The translations under genes were made by a program, and so were the position numbers. From Clavaria fumosa (Eukaryota; Basidiomycota; Agaricomycetes; Agaricales; Clavariaceae): 64,000 nucleotides of DNA. The stretch is taken from contig OX637797.1 of the NCBI GenBank assembly GCA_951802425.1, forward strand, positions 806,001-870,000. Direction: 5' to 3'. Under the pieces are notes generated by a model. That model saw nothing but the letters and a program-made list of their open reading frames with translations, ran no database searches and was not told where the DNA came from. Positions 24,969 to 37,400 of the stretch are shown here, piece after piece; the first letter of the stretch is position 1; each line of letters opens with the position of its first letter.

Positions 24969-25247
24969 GAAGTCCAGTACGGCAGCAAGCCATGGTTCCA
25001 AGTAATCGCTGTTGGGCGTAGTGGGCTCCAGGGTGATTCTCTCGTCGTTCTGTTACACATGACAGGCAGGGGTGAGGTAGAAACTAGTCATGGCAAGGGT
25101 GTCACTTCGCTAGCAACTCAGCTAACAAGGCAACACTCCTCAGGGTGATGGGGATGAGCCTCGATGGACAGGTCGAGGTTAGAGCAAAGAACTAGGCCAA
25201 CTGGGCAGAACAGGGTTGAGGTAGCTCGAGGGTGGACATTGAAATTG
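24969..25247 (-). mobile_element. leader remnant of a third gypsy-like LTR family
   Basis: About 280 bp between the LTR of element 1 and a different LTR (25248-25809), corresponding by position to the 5' untranslated leader of an otherwise deleted element. No coding sequence. The last bases (25236-25245, ACATTGAAAT) pair with the LTR's predicted RNA start. Confidence 0.55.
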
Positions 25248-25809
25248 TGTCAGTCTGGGTCTCACACAAAGGGATGTGTAAGGGAGAGAGCTCGATTTCA
25301 ACGTGGGGAATGACTACTATTACACCAAGGGTATATATATACTAGAGAACGAGGCAGTGTAGGATATGAGTCACATGGGCAGAAACGAGGCTGTGTGCAC
25401 TGAGTTGCGAGGAGTCACAGAAGCAAGGAAGAGCAAGGGGAAGACCATATGAGGGCAGAGGCAGTACAGCAGAAAGAAGGAGGCGATGACAGGGAGAATG
25501 TAGGACACAGGTTTGATTGACCAAGGGGAGATCTCAATTTAAATGGATATGGCTAGATTAAATGATGGGGGATGTCAGTTCCACTATCCTGGACCCACCT
25601 CCATCACAAATACCAAAGTGTGGGAGAGTGTCTAGTGAGTTGTGCAGGTCACATGACAGATAACACAGGTAATGCTGATAACGCAGATAATGCCCACACA
25701 AGGTCGTGATCAGGTGTCATAGGTCGCTGGGGTCATGTGACTTCGCTTTTCGCTTTTCGCTATCTCCCTTTGGTGTTCACTATGGGTGCTTATGTAAGCG
25801 ATCCTGACA
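25248..25809 (-). mobile_element. 562-bp LTR of a third gypsy-like family
   Basis: Starts TGTCAGTCTGGGTCTC and ends GCGATCCTGACA. It shares these termini with the 305-bp LTRs of element 2 and the 290-bp LTRs of element 1, but its interior is unrelated and almost twice as long. It has a TATATATATA box near 25333 and the putative RNA start complement at 25295-25304. No matching second LTR is present in the window. Confidence 0.7.
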
Positions 25810-26059
25810 CTTTATTTATTTTCACTACTATAAGTAAATTCAGTTGCAGGGCAACTAATACTTTCTTACTGTAGTTGTGTTTCATTTGCTTCATAATTTA
25901 TTAATAACATTGTTTCTCAAAAATGTTCCATACAAATGTTAAGCATAAACATAGTAAGTGTATGAGTTTCCACTGATTATGAATAACATATTCATATCAT
26001 TTTGGGGGCAACATGGCCCATTAATTGTAATCATTAAGCTTGGTTTCATAAACTTCTCC

Positions 26060-27010
26060 CAGTATAAGTATTCTAATTGAAGTAGTACACCCTTATAGGT
26101 ACATCAATACTTCAAATTTGAATACATATGTCATCCATATATCAGACTGGGTCTCACACAACTTAAGTGTAAGGTCATGATGACAATACTAAGATAAGGG
26201 GAAAAGAGTACAAAAAGGGAAACAACAAAGTACTTATAGCAAGAGCCCCGGCACTTGCCAATGTTCCCACGCTCGGACCCTTGGGTCACGTGATGCGCCC
26301 AGGCCCAGGTCATGTGATCTTATGATTATGTAATCTGACCACAGCCACAGGTCATGTGACCTTCCAACAACCCTCCCCAGTTTCTCCATAACTCCTCTTT
26401 GGGATGGCTTATGTAAGCAATCCTAACACCATAGCACAAGAAGGCATACTTGAAGAAGTTAGGTTAGACCTTTTGTCTTTCAACCTTCTTATGAGAGTAC
26501 ACACAGGCTCTGATAAGTGCATGTGTTGCAAAGCAGATATGTCATGAATGACATAACCACTTTGTGCTTCACAACAGCATTGTCCCACAATTATAATTGT
26601 AATGCTTAACAATTTAAGCTTCACTTAATATAAGTATTCTAATTGAAGTAGTACACCTTTATAGCAAGGTACATCAATACTTCAGATTTGAATACACAAG
26701 TCATCCATAACACAAGAAGGCATACTTGAAGAAGTGAGGTTAGACCTCTTCTCTTTCAACCTTCTTATAAGAGTACACCCAGACTCTAATAAGTGCATGT
26801 GTTGCAAAGTGGATATGTTGTGAATGACATGACATATCCACTTTGTACAGCAGCATTGTCCCACAATTGTAATTGTAAGGCTTAACAACTTAGTTATTTT
26901 ATAAGCTTTACTTAATGTAACTATTCTAATTGAAGTAGTACACCCTTATAGCAAGGTACATCAATACTTCAGATTTGGATACACAAGTCATTCATAACAC
27001 AAGAAGGCAT
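26060..27010 (+). repeat. tandem repeat, period about 285 bp, three copies
   Basis: The marker TTCTAATTGAAGTAGTACAC recurs at about 26069, 26635 and 26920. After subtracting the solo LTR inserted in the first unit, spacing is about 272-285 bp. Each unit also carries ACACAAGAAGGCAT and GTGCATGTGTTGCAAAG. Non-coding; AT-rich. Confidence 0.7.
26140..26428 (-). mobile_element. solo LTR of the element-1 family with 5-bp target duplication
   Basis: 289 bp, TATCAGACTGGG to GCAATCCTAACA, flanked by perfect direct repeats CCATA (26135-26139 and 26429-26433). It is the product of LTR-LTR recombination and gives the uninterrupted LTR used to recognise the split one. Confidence 0.9.
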
Positions 27011-28209
27011 CACTATGGACCCAATAGCAGGTGGATATCACCATCTGGTCAGATGATTTATGACTTTCACCTGAAAAACAGGTGATGGGTGATTTTGGAA
27101 TTAAGGGATATTGAGCTGGAGGGTATTGAGTGATACAAAACACCTCTCAATTTGAGTGATATTAAGCTGGAGGATATTGAGTGATATTAAACTGGAGGAT
27201 ATTGAGTGACTAAACTGAAGGATATTGAGTGATACAAAACACCTCTAAATTTGAGCTGGAGGATATTGAGTGATACAAACACCCCCTTGATTTGGGTGAT
27301 ATTAAACTGAAGGATATTGAGTGATACAATACACCCCATTAATCTGAGTGATATTAAACTGAAGGATATTGAGTGATATAATACACCCCTCAATTTGAGT
27401 GATTAAACTGAAGGATATTGAGTGATACAATACACCCCTCAATCTAAGTGATATTAAACTGGAGGATATTGAGTGCTACACCCCTCAATTTGAGTGCTAC
27501 ACCCCTCAATTTGAGTGACATTAAGCCACAAAATCTCATTGTCTAGATGGGGACTGTAGTGTAATGGGTAACACAGCAGTTATGGGTTGAGTCCAATTCC
27601 ATGAGCACTTGGGTTCAACTCCCACTGGGTGCATAATTTACAGGCTAAAAAAATACTTGGAGATAGAGTTAAAATCACTGAAACCATGTAGAAGCCACCT
27701 AAAATATCAAGTTAAAATGTGCTTGGTAGCAGTGACATTCACCTGGAGAGCAACAAGTGAATTTGGTCATATATGTGCCAAAAATAACCCATTTCATTTG
27801 CCTGATTATCAACCAATACAGTTCCAAGATATCATCAACAAATTAATTTTGTGTACTTTCTTGAGGTGAAAAATAGTGAAAAACACCTAAGATTATGGCT
27901 AAGATGACCCACAAACTAACATGAAATTCACCTATTAGACCAGCTTAAAAGGCACTTGTGATAGAGTGAAATTTACCTATTATAGATCAGTTTAAAATAC
28001 ACTTGTATTGTAGTATTATTCACCCAGAGAACAGCAGGTGAATTCAGTCATATATGTGGTGAAAATCACCCAAAATCACCCATTCATCTAGCCAATGAAG
28101 GCCTGATTATCAACTAGTCCTGGTTATTTTCACTTAGGAAACCATTGCTATTCACCACATTTCAGGGTTATTTTCATGGTGATTTTCACCCAGCTTGGGG
28201 CCTACAGTG
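27011..28209 (+). mobile_element. family X copy X1, CACTA-like ends, non-coding
   Basis: Begins CACTATGGACCCAATAGC and ends TTGGGGCCTACAGTG; the two ends are imperfect inverted repeats of about 32 bp (both read CACT-T-G-CCC...ATCACC inward). The first 500 bp are a minisatellite of TGGAGGATATTGAGTGAT-type units (period roughly 50-60 bp). Then comes a tRNA-like block and about 550 bp of conserved AT-rich sequence. Three other copies (28921-30141, 32496-33719, 61711-63009) share the same layout. No transposase frame. Confidence 0.75.
27553..27631 (+). other. tRNA-like block with pol III A and B boxes inside X1
   Basis: TAGTGTAATGG at 27557-27567 fits the A-box consensus TRGYNNARNGG, and GGTTCAACTCC at 27612-27622 fits the B box GGTTCRANNCC, 44 bp apart. 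A D-arm-like stem GTGT/ACAC surrounds the A box and TGGG/CCCA surrounds the B box. No acceptor stem or anticodon arm folds, so it is a tRNA-derived promoter rather than a tRNA gene. Other copies: boxes at 33086-33096/33141-33151 (B box mutated), 62375-62385/62430-62440, and on the minus strand 29558-29568/29503-29513. Confidence 0.6.
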
Positions 28210-28920
28210 CAACACAGTCACCTTTGCACAATATATGTGTGGATTGACCTCAGTAGCAATGATGGCAAAAAATCAACAAGCAGCAGAACATATTCTTCAG
28301 GTATGCCAGCTGCCAGAGACAATGAGTAGCCAGGAAGTCACATACATGGTCATTACTACATATGCACAAATGATGTTCTTCAGCACCTTGGCAAGGACAT
28401 GCAATTTATCTGATAGGTCTTGCCAATAGAATTAATATGTGTCATATGTAGGCAGGACTGAAATGAAAAACCTTTCAAATGACATTGTCCTTGTCTTCTT
28501 TGAAGATCCATACATGCAACATAACATTAATGAGCACAAGTGTACCAGGGCAAAGTTGTTCATGCATTTCCCAAGGAGGGATGAGAGCTCCATTTATGTC
28601 TGTTATGTTGAGCTGGTGCAGCTTTGCTTTTGCATGTTGAAAATAACTGCCAACATGATCTAGCAGGAGCTCTGGATCATAATATGCACCAAGTGATATG
28701 TCCTTTCCTTTACATAAACCACAAATCATTGTACAGACCAACATATAAATTATATGACTTACCAGATGGTTTGTGATCAGCAATCATACCACTCTCATCA
28801 TCAGAATCTTATTAGTAATGACTTGTAGTCCAATTACTAATGTATTGTAGTCTCATTAGTAATGTGTAATCTCATTAGTAATGACTTATAATGACTTGTA
28901 GTTCTTTTACTAATAACCTG
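28210..28920. other. spacer between inverted X1 and X2 with a protein-like fragment
   Basis: 711 bp. On the minus strand 28783-28475 is open with a protein-like stretch (DPELLLDHVGSYFQHAKAKL, then NGALIPPWEMHEQLCPGT) that does not look like shadow sequence. I cannot assign a family. The last 120 bp are a simple repeat of ATTAGTAATGACTTGTAGT-like units. Confidence 0.4.
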
Positions 28921-30141
28921 CACTGTAGGCCCCAAGTTGGGTGAAAATCACCACACAAAGAACCCTGAAATGTGGTGAATATCGATGGTTTCCTAAGTGA
29001 AAATCACCATGATGAGTTGATAATCAAGTGTTTATTGGGTACAAAGAATGGGTGATTTTCACTACTTTTATGTCCAAATTCACCCACTGTTGTTTGGGTG
29101 AATATCACTACAATACAAGTGTATTTTAAGCTGATCTCTAATACAGTAGGTGGATTTCACTCTATCATGGTGCCTTTCAAGCTGATCTAATAGGTGAATT
29201 TTATGTTAGTTTTTGGGTCATCTTAGCCATAATCTTAGGTGTTTTTCACTATCTTTCACCACAAGAAATTGCACAAAATTAAGCTATTGATGATATCTTG
29301 GAACTGTATTGGTTGATAATCAGGCAAATGAAATGGGTTATTTTTGGCACATATATGACCAAATTCACTTGTTGCTCTCCAGGTGAATGTCACTGCTACC
29401 AAGCACATTTTAACTTGATATTTTAGGTGGCTTCTACATGGTTTCAGTGATTTTAACTCTATCTCCAAGTATTTTTTTAGCCTGTAAATTATGCACTCAG
29501 TGGGAGTTGAACCCAAGCACTCATGGAATTGGACTCAACCCACAACTGCTGTGTTACCCATTACACTACAGTCCCCATCTAGACAATAAGATTTTGTGGC
29601 TTAATGTCACTCAAATTGAGAGGTGTATCACTCAATATCCTCCAGTTTAATATCACTTAGATTGAGGGGTGTATTGTATCACTCAAAGTCCTCCAGTTTG
29701 ATCACTTAAATTGAGGGAGTATATTGTATCACTCAATATCTTCCAGTTTAATATCACTTAAATTAAGGGGTGTATTATATCACTCAATATCCTCCAGTTC
29801 AATATCACTCAAATTAAATGGGTGTATTGTATCACTCAATATCTTCCAGTTTAATATCACCCAAATTAAAGGGGTGTATTGTATCACTCAATGTCCTTTA
29901 TTTTAATATCACTCAAATTGAGAGGTGTGTCATATCACTCAATATCCTCCAGTTTAATATCACTCAAGTTGAGAGGTGTATTGTATCACTTGATATCCTG
30001 CAGTTTGTAATCACTCAAATTAAGGGGGTATATTGTATCACTCAATATCCTCCAGTTAATCACCTGTCACCTGTTTTTTGGGTGAAAGTCATAAATCATC
30101 TGACCAGATGGTGATAATAACCTGCTATTGGGTCTATAGTG
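28921..30141 (-). mobile_element. family X copy X2, inverted relative to X1
   Basis: CACTGTAGGCCCCAAG at 28921 to GGGTCTATAGTG at 30141, the reverse complement of the X layout. X1 and X2 form inverted repeats around 711 bp. The A/B-box block is on the minus strand (29503-29568). Confidence 0.75.
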
Positions 30142-30729
30142 ACATACATTGTCCAACCATTATGTCGAATGAAACGAAATAGTAATATTTTTGGTGACAG
30201 AGCAGTGTAAAAGCTACACTGTATCTGTGCTATGACACTTTGCATGTGTCCTGTGCCATGAAGGGTAGATATGTGTTGCGAGGAAGCATCCAGTCTGCCA
30301 ACTTGTGTGAGGTGTTGGAAAAGTGAGGCCACTATGTTGGCTTCAACTGAGATCTGATGATCACCAATTGGATAGTCTACAGCTGCTTCTCCTGACACAA
30401 TGCTACTACCAGCAACAGGTGTTCCTGACTTTGAACAGGTCATGAATGATGCCACACCTTTGGGCAGTGTGCCATACATGAGGACTTCCCCACTGAGGTA
30501 GGATGGTTCAGTGTGACCACTGAAATAGGCAGGGTTGGCAAGGTGCTGCTGGTCAGTGGGCTGCTGGGAACCAGTAGGGTGGATGTGTGAGGATCCACTG
30601 AATTGGGAAGGCCCAGCAAGCTGTTCAGGGATGTTGTAATATGATTGTGCAATGGTGGGATTGGGCAAAGTGGAAGTGAAAACAAGAATGAAATGCAAAT
30701 TGGGTGTTAATGCATCCCATGACTTGATG
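30142..30729 (-). other. uncharacterised ORF region
   Basis: The minus strand is open from 30761 to 30096 in one frame, encoding a serine/proline/histidine-rich sequence with no recognised domain. It continues toward the palindrome arm, where another minus frame (31171-30803) follows after a stop. Possibly an exon of a decayed transposon gene. Confidence 0.35.
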
Positions 30730-31942
30730 AAATCCTGTGACACTTGGTGGTCTAAACACATTGAATTCAGTGTCTGTTCACCTGTTGCCCACTGAGATCC
30801 CCTTACTGATGAATTATGGCTGACCTTGGGCCAAGGTAATGGTATCCTAGAGAAGGATGTTCCATGTTTATTCCAAATTCAGGAACATGGGTTGTTGAAA
30901 CATGTGGGTCATGTGTTGGCATCCCTTGCACCACCATTATAATGTTTGGGGGGATCGATGGGAGGTGACCACCTTCAATATGATGCAGGAGGAGGTTTAT
31001 TAATGTCACCAAGGCAATTTGTTGCACCCCATTGTGGCTGGAGAGCAAGTGTTGGGAACAAGATATTCCTGTAATGGTACAGGATTGTAATGGTAAATTG
31101 GGGAATCTCAGCACCAAAGTGCATGAGATTGCAGTTGTTGAATATGTGCTGGAGTCCCAATGGTATGCCATTACTGATTTAGTTCAAAGGTAGGTAATCT
31201 AGGCCTGATTACACTATAATCCAAGGAGGCAGGGAGAGCCAGGGGTTGAAGGAGGGCAGCTAGGTGGAGGGAGAGTGGCTGGTGGGGGGAGAGTGGCTGG
31301 TAGAGGGAAAGTGGCTGGTGGAGGAGCTGCTCCAGCTGCTCCCCCTCCACTCCCCCTCCACCCCACCTGCCACCCCTGCTCTGGATCCCACCTGCTCTCC
31401 CTGCTCTAGATTGAGGTAAATCTTGGAGCAATGTAAGTTGCTATTAAACTCTGCATCACCCACCTTTCTGACTTCACTCCCCTGCCTAGCCCCAGCTGCT
31501 CAGAGCAGTGAGGGAGAGCAGCTGGAGCTAGGCAGAGGAGTGAAGTCAGAAAGGTGGGTGATGCAGAGTGTAATAGCAACTCACATTGCTCCAAGAGCTA
31601 CCTCAAACCAGAGCAGGGAGAGCAGGTGGGGTCCAGAGCAGGGGGAGCAGGTGGGGTGGAGAGAGAGTGGAGGGGGAGCAGCTGGAGCTACGCAGGGGAG
31701 TAAAGTCAGATAGGTGGGTGATGCAGAGTTTAATAGCAACTCACATTGCTACAAGAGCTACCTCAATCCAGAGCAGGGAGAGCAGGTGGGATCCAGAGCA
31801 GGGGGGGCAGTGAGAGGGAGAGCAGCTGGGGGGGGTAAGGGGGGTGGCTACACAGAGGGAGAGAGCAACTGTGAGCTACAACACCAACTGCCACATGGGC
31901 CATTATCAGATCTCTCAAACTGCTCAAGTGACCCCAGCACCT
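30730..31942 (+). repeat. left arm of a large palindrome
   Basis: 1,213 bp that reappear as reverse complement at 33796-34478 plus 37908-38447 (1,215 bp after removing the hAT insertion and one 8-bp duplication). Identity looks very high by eye: the 122-codon frame 31171-30803 (-) is repeated without change at 38006-38374 (+). This arm keeps the uninterrupted hAT target (AGGTGGAG near 31251). Confidence 0.85.
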
Positions 31943-32440
31943 GCTCTCCCTGCTCTGGATTGAGGTAGCTCTTGGAACAATGTGAGTTGCTATTAAACTC
32001 TGCATCACCCACCTTTCTGACTTTGCTTCTCTGCATAGCTCCAGCTGCTCTCCCTCCACTCTCCCTCCACCCCACCTGCTCTGAGAAGCTGGGGCTAGGC
32101 AGGGGAGTGAAGTCAGATAGGTGGGTAATGCAGAGTTTAATAGCAACTCACATTGCTCCAAGAGTTAGCTCAATCCAGAGAAGGGAGAGCAGGTGGGATC
32201 CAGAGTAGGGAGAGCAGGTGGGGTGGAGGGAGAGTGGAGGGAGAGCAGCTGGAGCTAGGCAGGGGAGTGAAGTCAGAAAGGTGGGTGATGCAGAGTTTAA
32301 TAGCAACTCACATTGCTCCAAGAGCTACCTCAATCCAGAGCAGGGAGAGCAGCTAGAGGGAGAGCAGTTGGGGGGGGGGGTAGGGGGGTAGGGGGGGTGG
32401 CTACACAGAGGGAGAGAGCAACTGTGAGCTACAAGACCAA
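31213..32440. repeat. alternating-orientation satellite with hairpins
   Basis: Units of about 90-170 bp containing TTGCTATTAAACTCTGCATC or its complement, and GGGAGAGCAGCTGGAGC or its complement, occur in both orientations (for example forward at 31430 and 31975; reversed at 31560, 31720, 32120 and 32290). Neighbouring opposed units form hairpins, the clearest being about 31424-31500 against 31515-31605 with about 80-bp stems. Purine-rich on one strand (GGGAG, GCAGG). Confidence 0.75.
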
Positions 32441-32495
32441 CTGCTGCACAGGCCATTATCAGACCTCTCACACTGCTCAAGTGACCTCAGAGCAG

Positions 32496-33719
32496 CACTA
32501 TGGACCCAATAGCAGGTTGATATCACCATCTGGTCAGATGATTTAAGACTTTCACCCAAAAAACAGGTGATGGGTGATTTTGGAATTAAGGGATATTGAG
32601 CTGGAGGATATTGAGTGATACAACACACCCATCAATTTGAGTGATATTAAACTGGAGAATAATGAGTGATACAATACACCCCTTGATTTGGGTGATATTA
32701 AACTGAAGGATATTGAGTGATACAAAACACCTTCAATTTGAGTGATATTAAGCTGGAGGATATTGAGTGATACAATACACCCACTATATTTGGGTGATAT
32801 TAAGCTGGAGGATATTGAGTGATACAATACACACCCTTGATTTGAGTGATATTAAACTGAAGGATATTGAGTGATACAACACACCCCATGAATTTGAGTG
32901 ATATTAAACTGAAGGATACTGAGTGATATAATACACCTCTCAATTTGAGTGATTAAACTGGAGGACTTTGAGTGATATAATACACCTCTCAATCTAAGTG
33001 ATATTAAACTGGAGGATATTGCGTGATACATCTCTCAATTTGAGTGACATTAAGCCACAAAATCTTATTGTCTAGATGGGCTCTGTAGTGTAATGGGTAA
33101 CATAGCAGTTGTGGGTTGAGTCCAATTCTATGAGCACTTGAGTTCAACTCCCATTGAGTGCATAATTTAGAGGCTGAAAAAATACCTAGAGATATAGTCA
33201 AAATCACTAAAAGTATGTAGAAACCACCTCAAATATCAAGTTAAAATGTGCTTGATAGCAGTGACATTTACCTGGAGAGCAGCAGGTGAATTTGGTCATA
33301 TATGTGCTGAAAAATATCCCATTTGATTTACCTGATTATCAACCAATACAGTTTCAAGATATCATCAACAAATTAATTTTGTGCAATTTCTTGTGGTGAA
33401 AGAGAGTGAGAAACACCTAAGATTATGGCTAAGATGACCCAAAAACCAACATGAAATTCACCTATTAGATCAGTTTAAAATGCACTTGTGATAGAGTGAA
33501 ATTCACCTATTATAGATCAGTTTAAAATGCACTTGAATTGTAGTATTATTCACCCAAAGAACAGTGGGTGAATTTGGTCATATATGTGGTGAAAATCACC
33601 CATTCATCTACCCTGATTATCAACTAGTCCTGGTGAATTTCACCTAGGAAGCCATTGCTATTCACCACATTTCAGGGTTATATTTGTGGTGATTTCCACC
33701 CAGCTTGGGGCCTGCAGTG
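32496..33719 (+). mobile_element. family X copy X3 with 3-bp target duplication
   Basis: 1,224 bp, CACTATGGACCC to GGGGCCTGCAGTG, flanked by CAG on both sides (32493-32495 and 33720-33722). A 3-bp duplication and CACTA/G ends are the hallmarks of the CACTA (EnSpm) superfamily. It sits in the loop of the palindrome. Confidence 0.8.
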
Positions 33720-33795
33720 CAGGGAGAGCAGGTGGGATCCAGAGCAGGGGTGGCAGGTGGAGCAGCTGGAGCTAGGCAGGGGAGTGAAGTCAGAA

Positions 33796-34478
33796 AGGTG
33801 CTGGGGTCACTTGAGCAGTTTGAGAGATCTGATAATGGCCCATGTGGCAGTTGGTGTTGTAGCTCACAGTTGCTCTCTCCCTCTGTGTAGCCACCCCTCC
33901 CTACCCCCCCCAGCTGCTCTCCCTCTCACTGCCCCCCCTGCTCTGGATCCCACCTGCTCTCCCTGCTCTGGATTGAGGTAGCTCTTGTAGCAATGTGAGT
34001 TGCTATTAAACTCTGCATCACCCACCTATCTGACTTTACTCCCCTGCGTAGCTCCAGCTGCTCCCCCTCCACTCTCCCTCCACCCCACCTGCTCCCCCTG
34101 CTCTGGACCCCACCTGCTCTTCCTGCTCTGGTTTGAGGTAGCTCTTGGAGCAATGTGAGTTGCTATTACACTCTGCATCACCCACCTTTCTGACTTCACT
34201 CCTCTGCCTAGCTCCAGCTGCTCTCCCTCACTGCTCTGAGCAGCTGGGGCTAGGCAGGGGAGTGAAGTCAGAAAGGTGGGTGATGCAGAGTTTAATAGCA
34301 ACTTACATTGCTCCAAGATTTACCTCAATCTAGAGCAGGGAGAGCAGGTGGGATCCAGAGCAGGGGTGGCAGGTGGGGTGGAGGGGGAGTGGAGGGGGAG
34401 CAGCTGGAGCAGCTCCTCCACCAGCCACTTTCCCTCTACCAGCCACTCTCCCCCCCACCAGCCACTCTCCCTCCACCT
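33796..34478 (-). repeat. right arm of the palindrome, inner part
   Basis: Reverse complement of the inner part of 30730-31942, ending at the hAT target CTCCACCT (34471-34478). The arm continues at 37908. Confidence 0.85.
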
Positions 34479-37400
34479 CAGTGTTGTGCCGGTCAAGAAC
34501 CGGTCACAATAGTCAAGAACCGGTCAAATTCCGGTCATGACCAGGTCATGGTGTGACTTGACCACTGGATAGCATAATTACACAATACATGTGCACAAAC
34601 ATATACATACAGGCCAAGGTCAGTTTAGCAGTGCATCGGCTGTACTGTCATCGACGTCAACATCAGCATTCCCTGTACCCTCCTCATCAAAATCCAACAT
34701 CTCATACACTTCTAGCTCCTCCCGAAAACTTCTCTGTGCCGACTTACTGAAGGTTTCAACCCAAAAATGTTGGGTAAAGTCAAAAAGTGCTTCAATTGTC
34801 CACGGTCCACCAATATCATCTGTGGCTCGCACAGGCTCGTTGTCCAGGTTGTCTTCCTCAATAAGCTGCAGATGGTGAGCAATAATGTTCTGGAAAGAGT
34901 TCACCATGGGCATTTGCTGATCTGCACCTGCGCCGGCATCCTGAATGACAGAATTAGGCCTTTCTGCAATAGGATCAATGTCCGAGGCTGGGGCCTTCTT
35001 CGAGGATGGGTTCGGTAGGGCACGGGCTACGAACTCTCGCTTGAGCCGATTCTTGGTCCCAACCCGTATGTCCTCATCACGTAGATGCATCTTCAACTCG
35101 CTGATTGCTGTCATCATCTCTGTCCCCAGGCGGCTTCGCAACTTTGTCAAGGTCGTGCCAAACATGCTGAATAGTCGCTTGCAGGAAGCAGAGTTGGCCC
35201 TGATTGAAAGTACACAGCGTGCAAGGAGGATGAATGGAGGTATTTCATGACCGGGATAGCAGAAGTCATGGTAGAGGTTTAGCGGGTCAGGCGACTCATT
35301 CTATACTTTGTTTTAGATAAATGTCAATCAATTATTGAGGCTGGCTTACCATGCGGTCTGCGTCAACCCGTTTGAGCTTGCGATGAGTCTTCAGGTTAAG
35401 GAAAAGGCCTGTTGATGCGAGATAATCAGTAACCTGGGCGTGAAACTCTGGGGGGGGTTGCGAGCTATAAAAACGGATCCAGAGTCGATGGAGTAAAGCA
35501 TGAATGCCAGCATAATTGAGGAAGGGAGTCGGATTAAGTGGCGCCGTCTGAAAGAATGGGTTTAGAATAATGGCTGCGATAAAGACTTCCTGGTCTGACT
35601 TGGCCCAATGACGCTCAATGCTCCTGATGATTGCATCACACCCAACGTGATCTTCTGGTTCAGTCATGGCTCTGTATTGCATAACCAGGAACCCGAATGT
35701 GAGTAGTACTTGATCAAGTCGACAAAATGATGCCTGGGTGATGTTTGTGGCAACTGCAAGAGGTTCAAGATGCTGTTTTATTCTGAAGCGCATCAGAAAT
35801 GACGAAGAAAGTCAACGCAGCTAAATTACCGTGCAAGCACCTGCCAGAATCCTGGATCCTTCACAACATTGATCATCTCCTGCGCCTTTGCCTTGGCCTT
35901 GGAATCACCCGTGATAATTTGTGACTGTGGTTGGCTCTGATCCTGATATATCACACTTGACAATGTTGGCCGGAGCTCAAGAAGGCGAGAATATGCAAGG
36001 TAATGAGATGTCCAACGTGTAATGGCTGCCCGTATAACGGCTTTGGCTTGGCCAGTGGCTTCTATTTGTGCTCGGCGGAGCAGCGCAAGGACATAAGTCC
36101 TGCCACGAAGCCAACCGATGAGTTCTGTAGCGGTCTCGCTGTGTTTCAAATCAACTACTTTAGATTTGAAGTAATTGCTGACAACAAGATTGATCTAGAT
36201 GATTTGCTCAGACTGTATAAGTGATATTAGATGAAGCATACTTGGTGAGCGTAACAGTCCAGAACAACAAGTGACTTGTATTTCTTTCCAAGCAACCTAC
36301 GTGCTTTGCGGGACTCTCCAGATGTGTCGGAGACAAGCGCTACCATGGTAATGTTCCACTCCTTTTCCAGCTGTACCAATACATCTTCTAAAAGCACAAC
36401 TAGGTTTTCTGCTGTCTTGCACTCTGCTGATGCATCATGAACACGGACTGTGAAGACCTCCAGGCAATATGTCATGCTTCATCAAATTGATTTTCATGTG
36501 ATACATACCTTTCCCTCCACAGTAACCATGACCGCAATCAAGTGATGCTGGTTGAGGCCTGTCCAGCCGTCTACTTGGACTGTCCCTTCCATCCCTTTGA
36601 CCATGGCTTTTGTCTTTTCACGGAGCTTTGCAACAGCAGATGGTATCAGATGCTTAGTAAGCACTTTTCGTGATGGTGATTTTGCACCGGGTATGAATTC
36701 GCTGACAAGGTCAAGCCAGATGCCATTGTCGACCCATGAAAGAGGGAGTCCAGCTGAAACGGTAAGGTGAGTAATCTTCTCTTCAAATCGTGCCTGCCTT
36801 GCTGGTGTCCAAGACGTGGTTGAAACCCATGAGGCCATGGGATTTACTCATCCTTGTGACTGAGATCGAGATATGGGTGGTCGTGGTTGAAAGCTATTTG
36901 GGCCTGAAGATTCTGAGGCTGACGGAGTTGGAGCTCGGGTGGGCAGGGAGGCAGCTGGAAGCCCAGGAAAGGCAAACACAGGTGAAATAGATGGACTGGC
37001 CATACTAGATGATGCAGACATATCATCGTTTCCACCAATAAACGAGAAACCTTCCATATCTGTGTCAAGGGCGAGGAAGCTCTGGCTGTCTCTTGGAGCA
37101 GCGGATGGCGCATTTTCTCCTCATGTCATTAGGTTCTCCCGAGCTCTTGCACGAACCTCTGGTGGTTGTAGTTCACAGTCACGGAAGTGTCGAAGTAGTG
37201 TTGATGTGGGTGATTGCAACCACCCCTGGCCTGTCTCCCTCAATTCTTTTGCCCATACTGAAATTGATGAGCCTTGAGTCATAACGAAGAATAGCAAAGC
37301 ATACATTTGCTCTCAATTTGTGCGACATCCTTTTCTATCGGCAGGATTTGGCTGCAGTACTGCTGCTGAAGGTTTGTGATATTGTTGTTGAAGCAAACCA

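Noticed and set aside
26060..27010. CRISPR-like array from the 285-bp tandem repeat
   Set aside because: Eukaryotic context, units far too long, no unique spacers.
27553..27631. A genuine tRNA gene
   Set aside because: A and B boxes fit, but acceptor and anticodon stems do not form and the block recurs at the same place in every X copy; kept as a tRNA-like promoter only.
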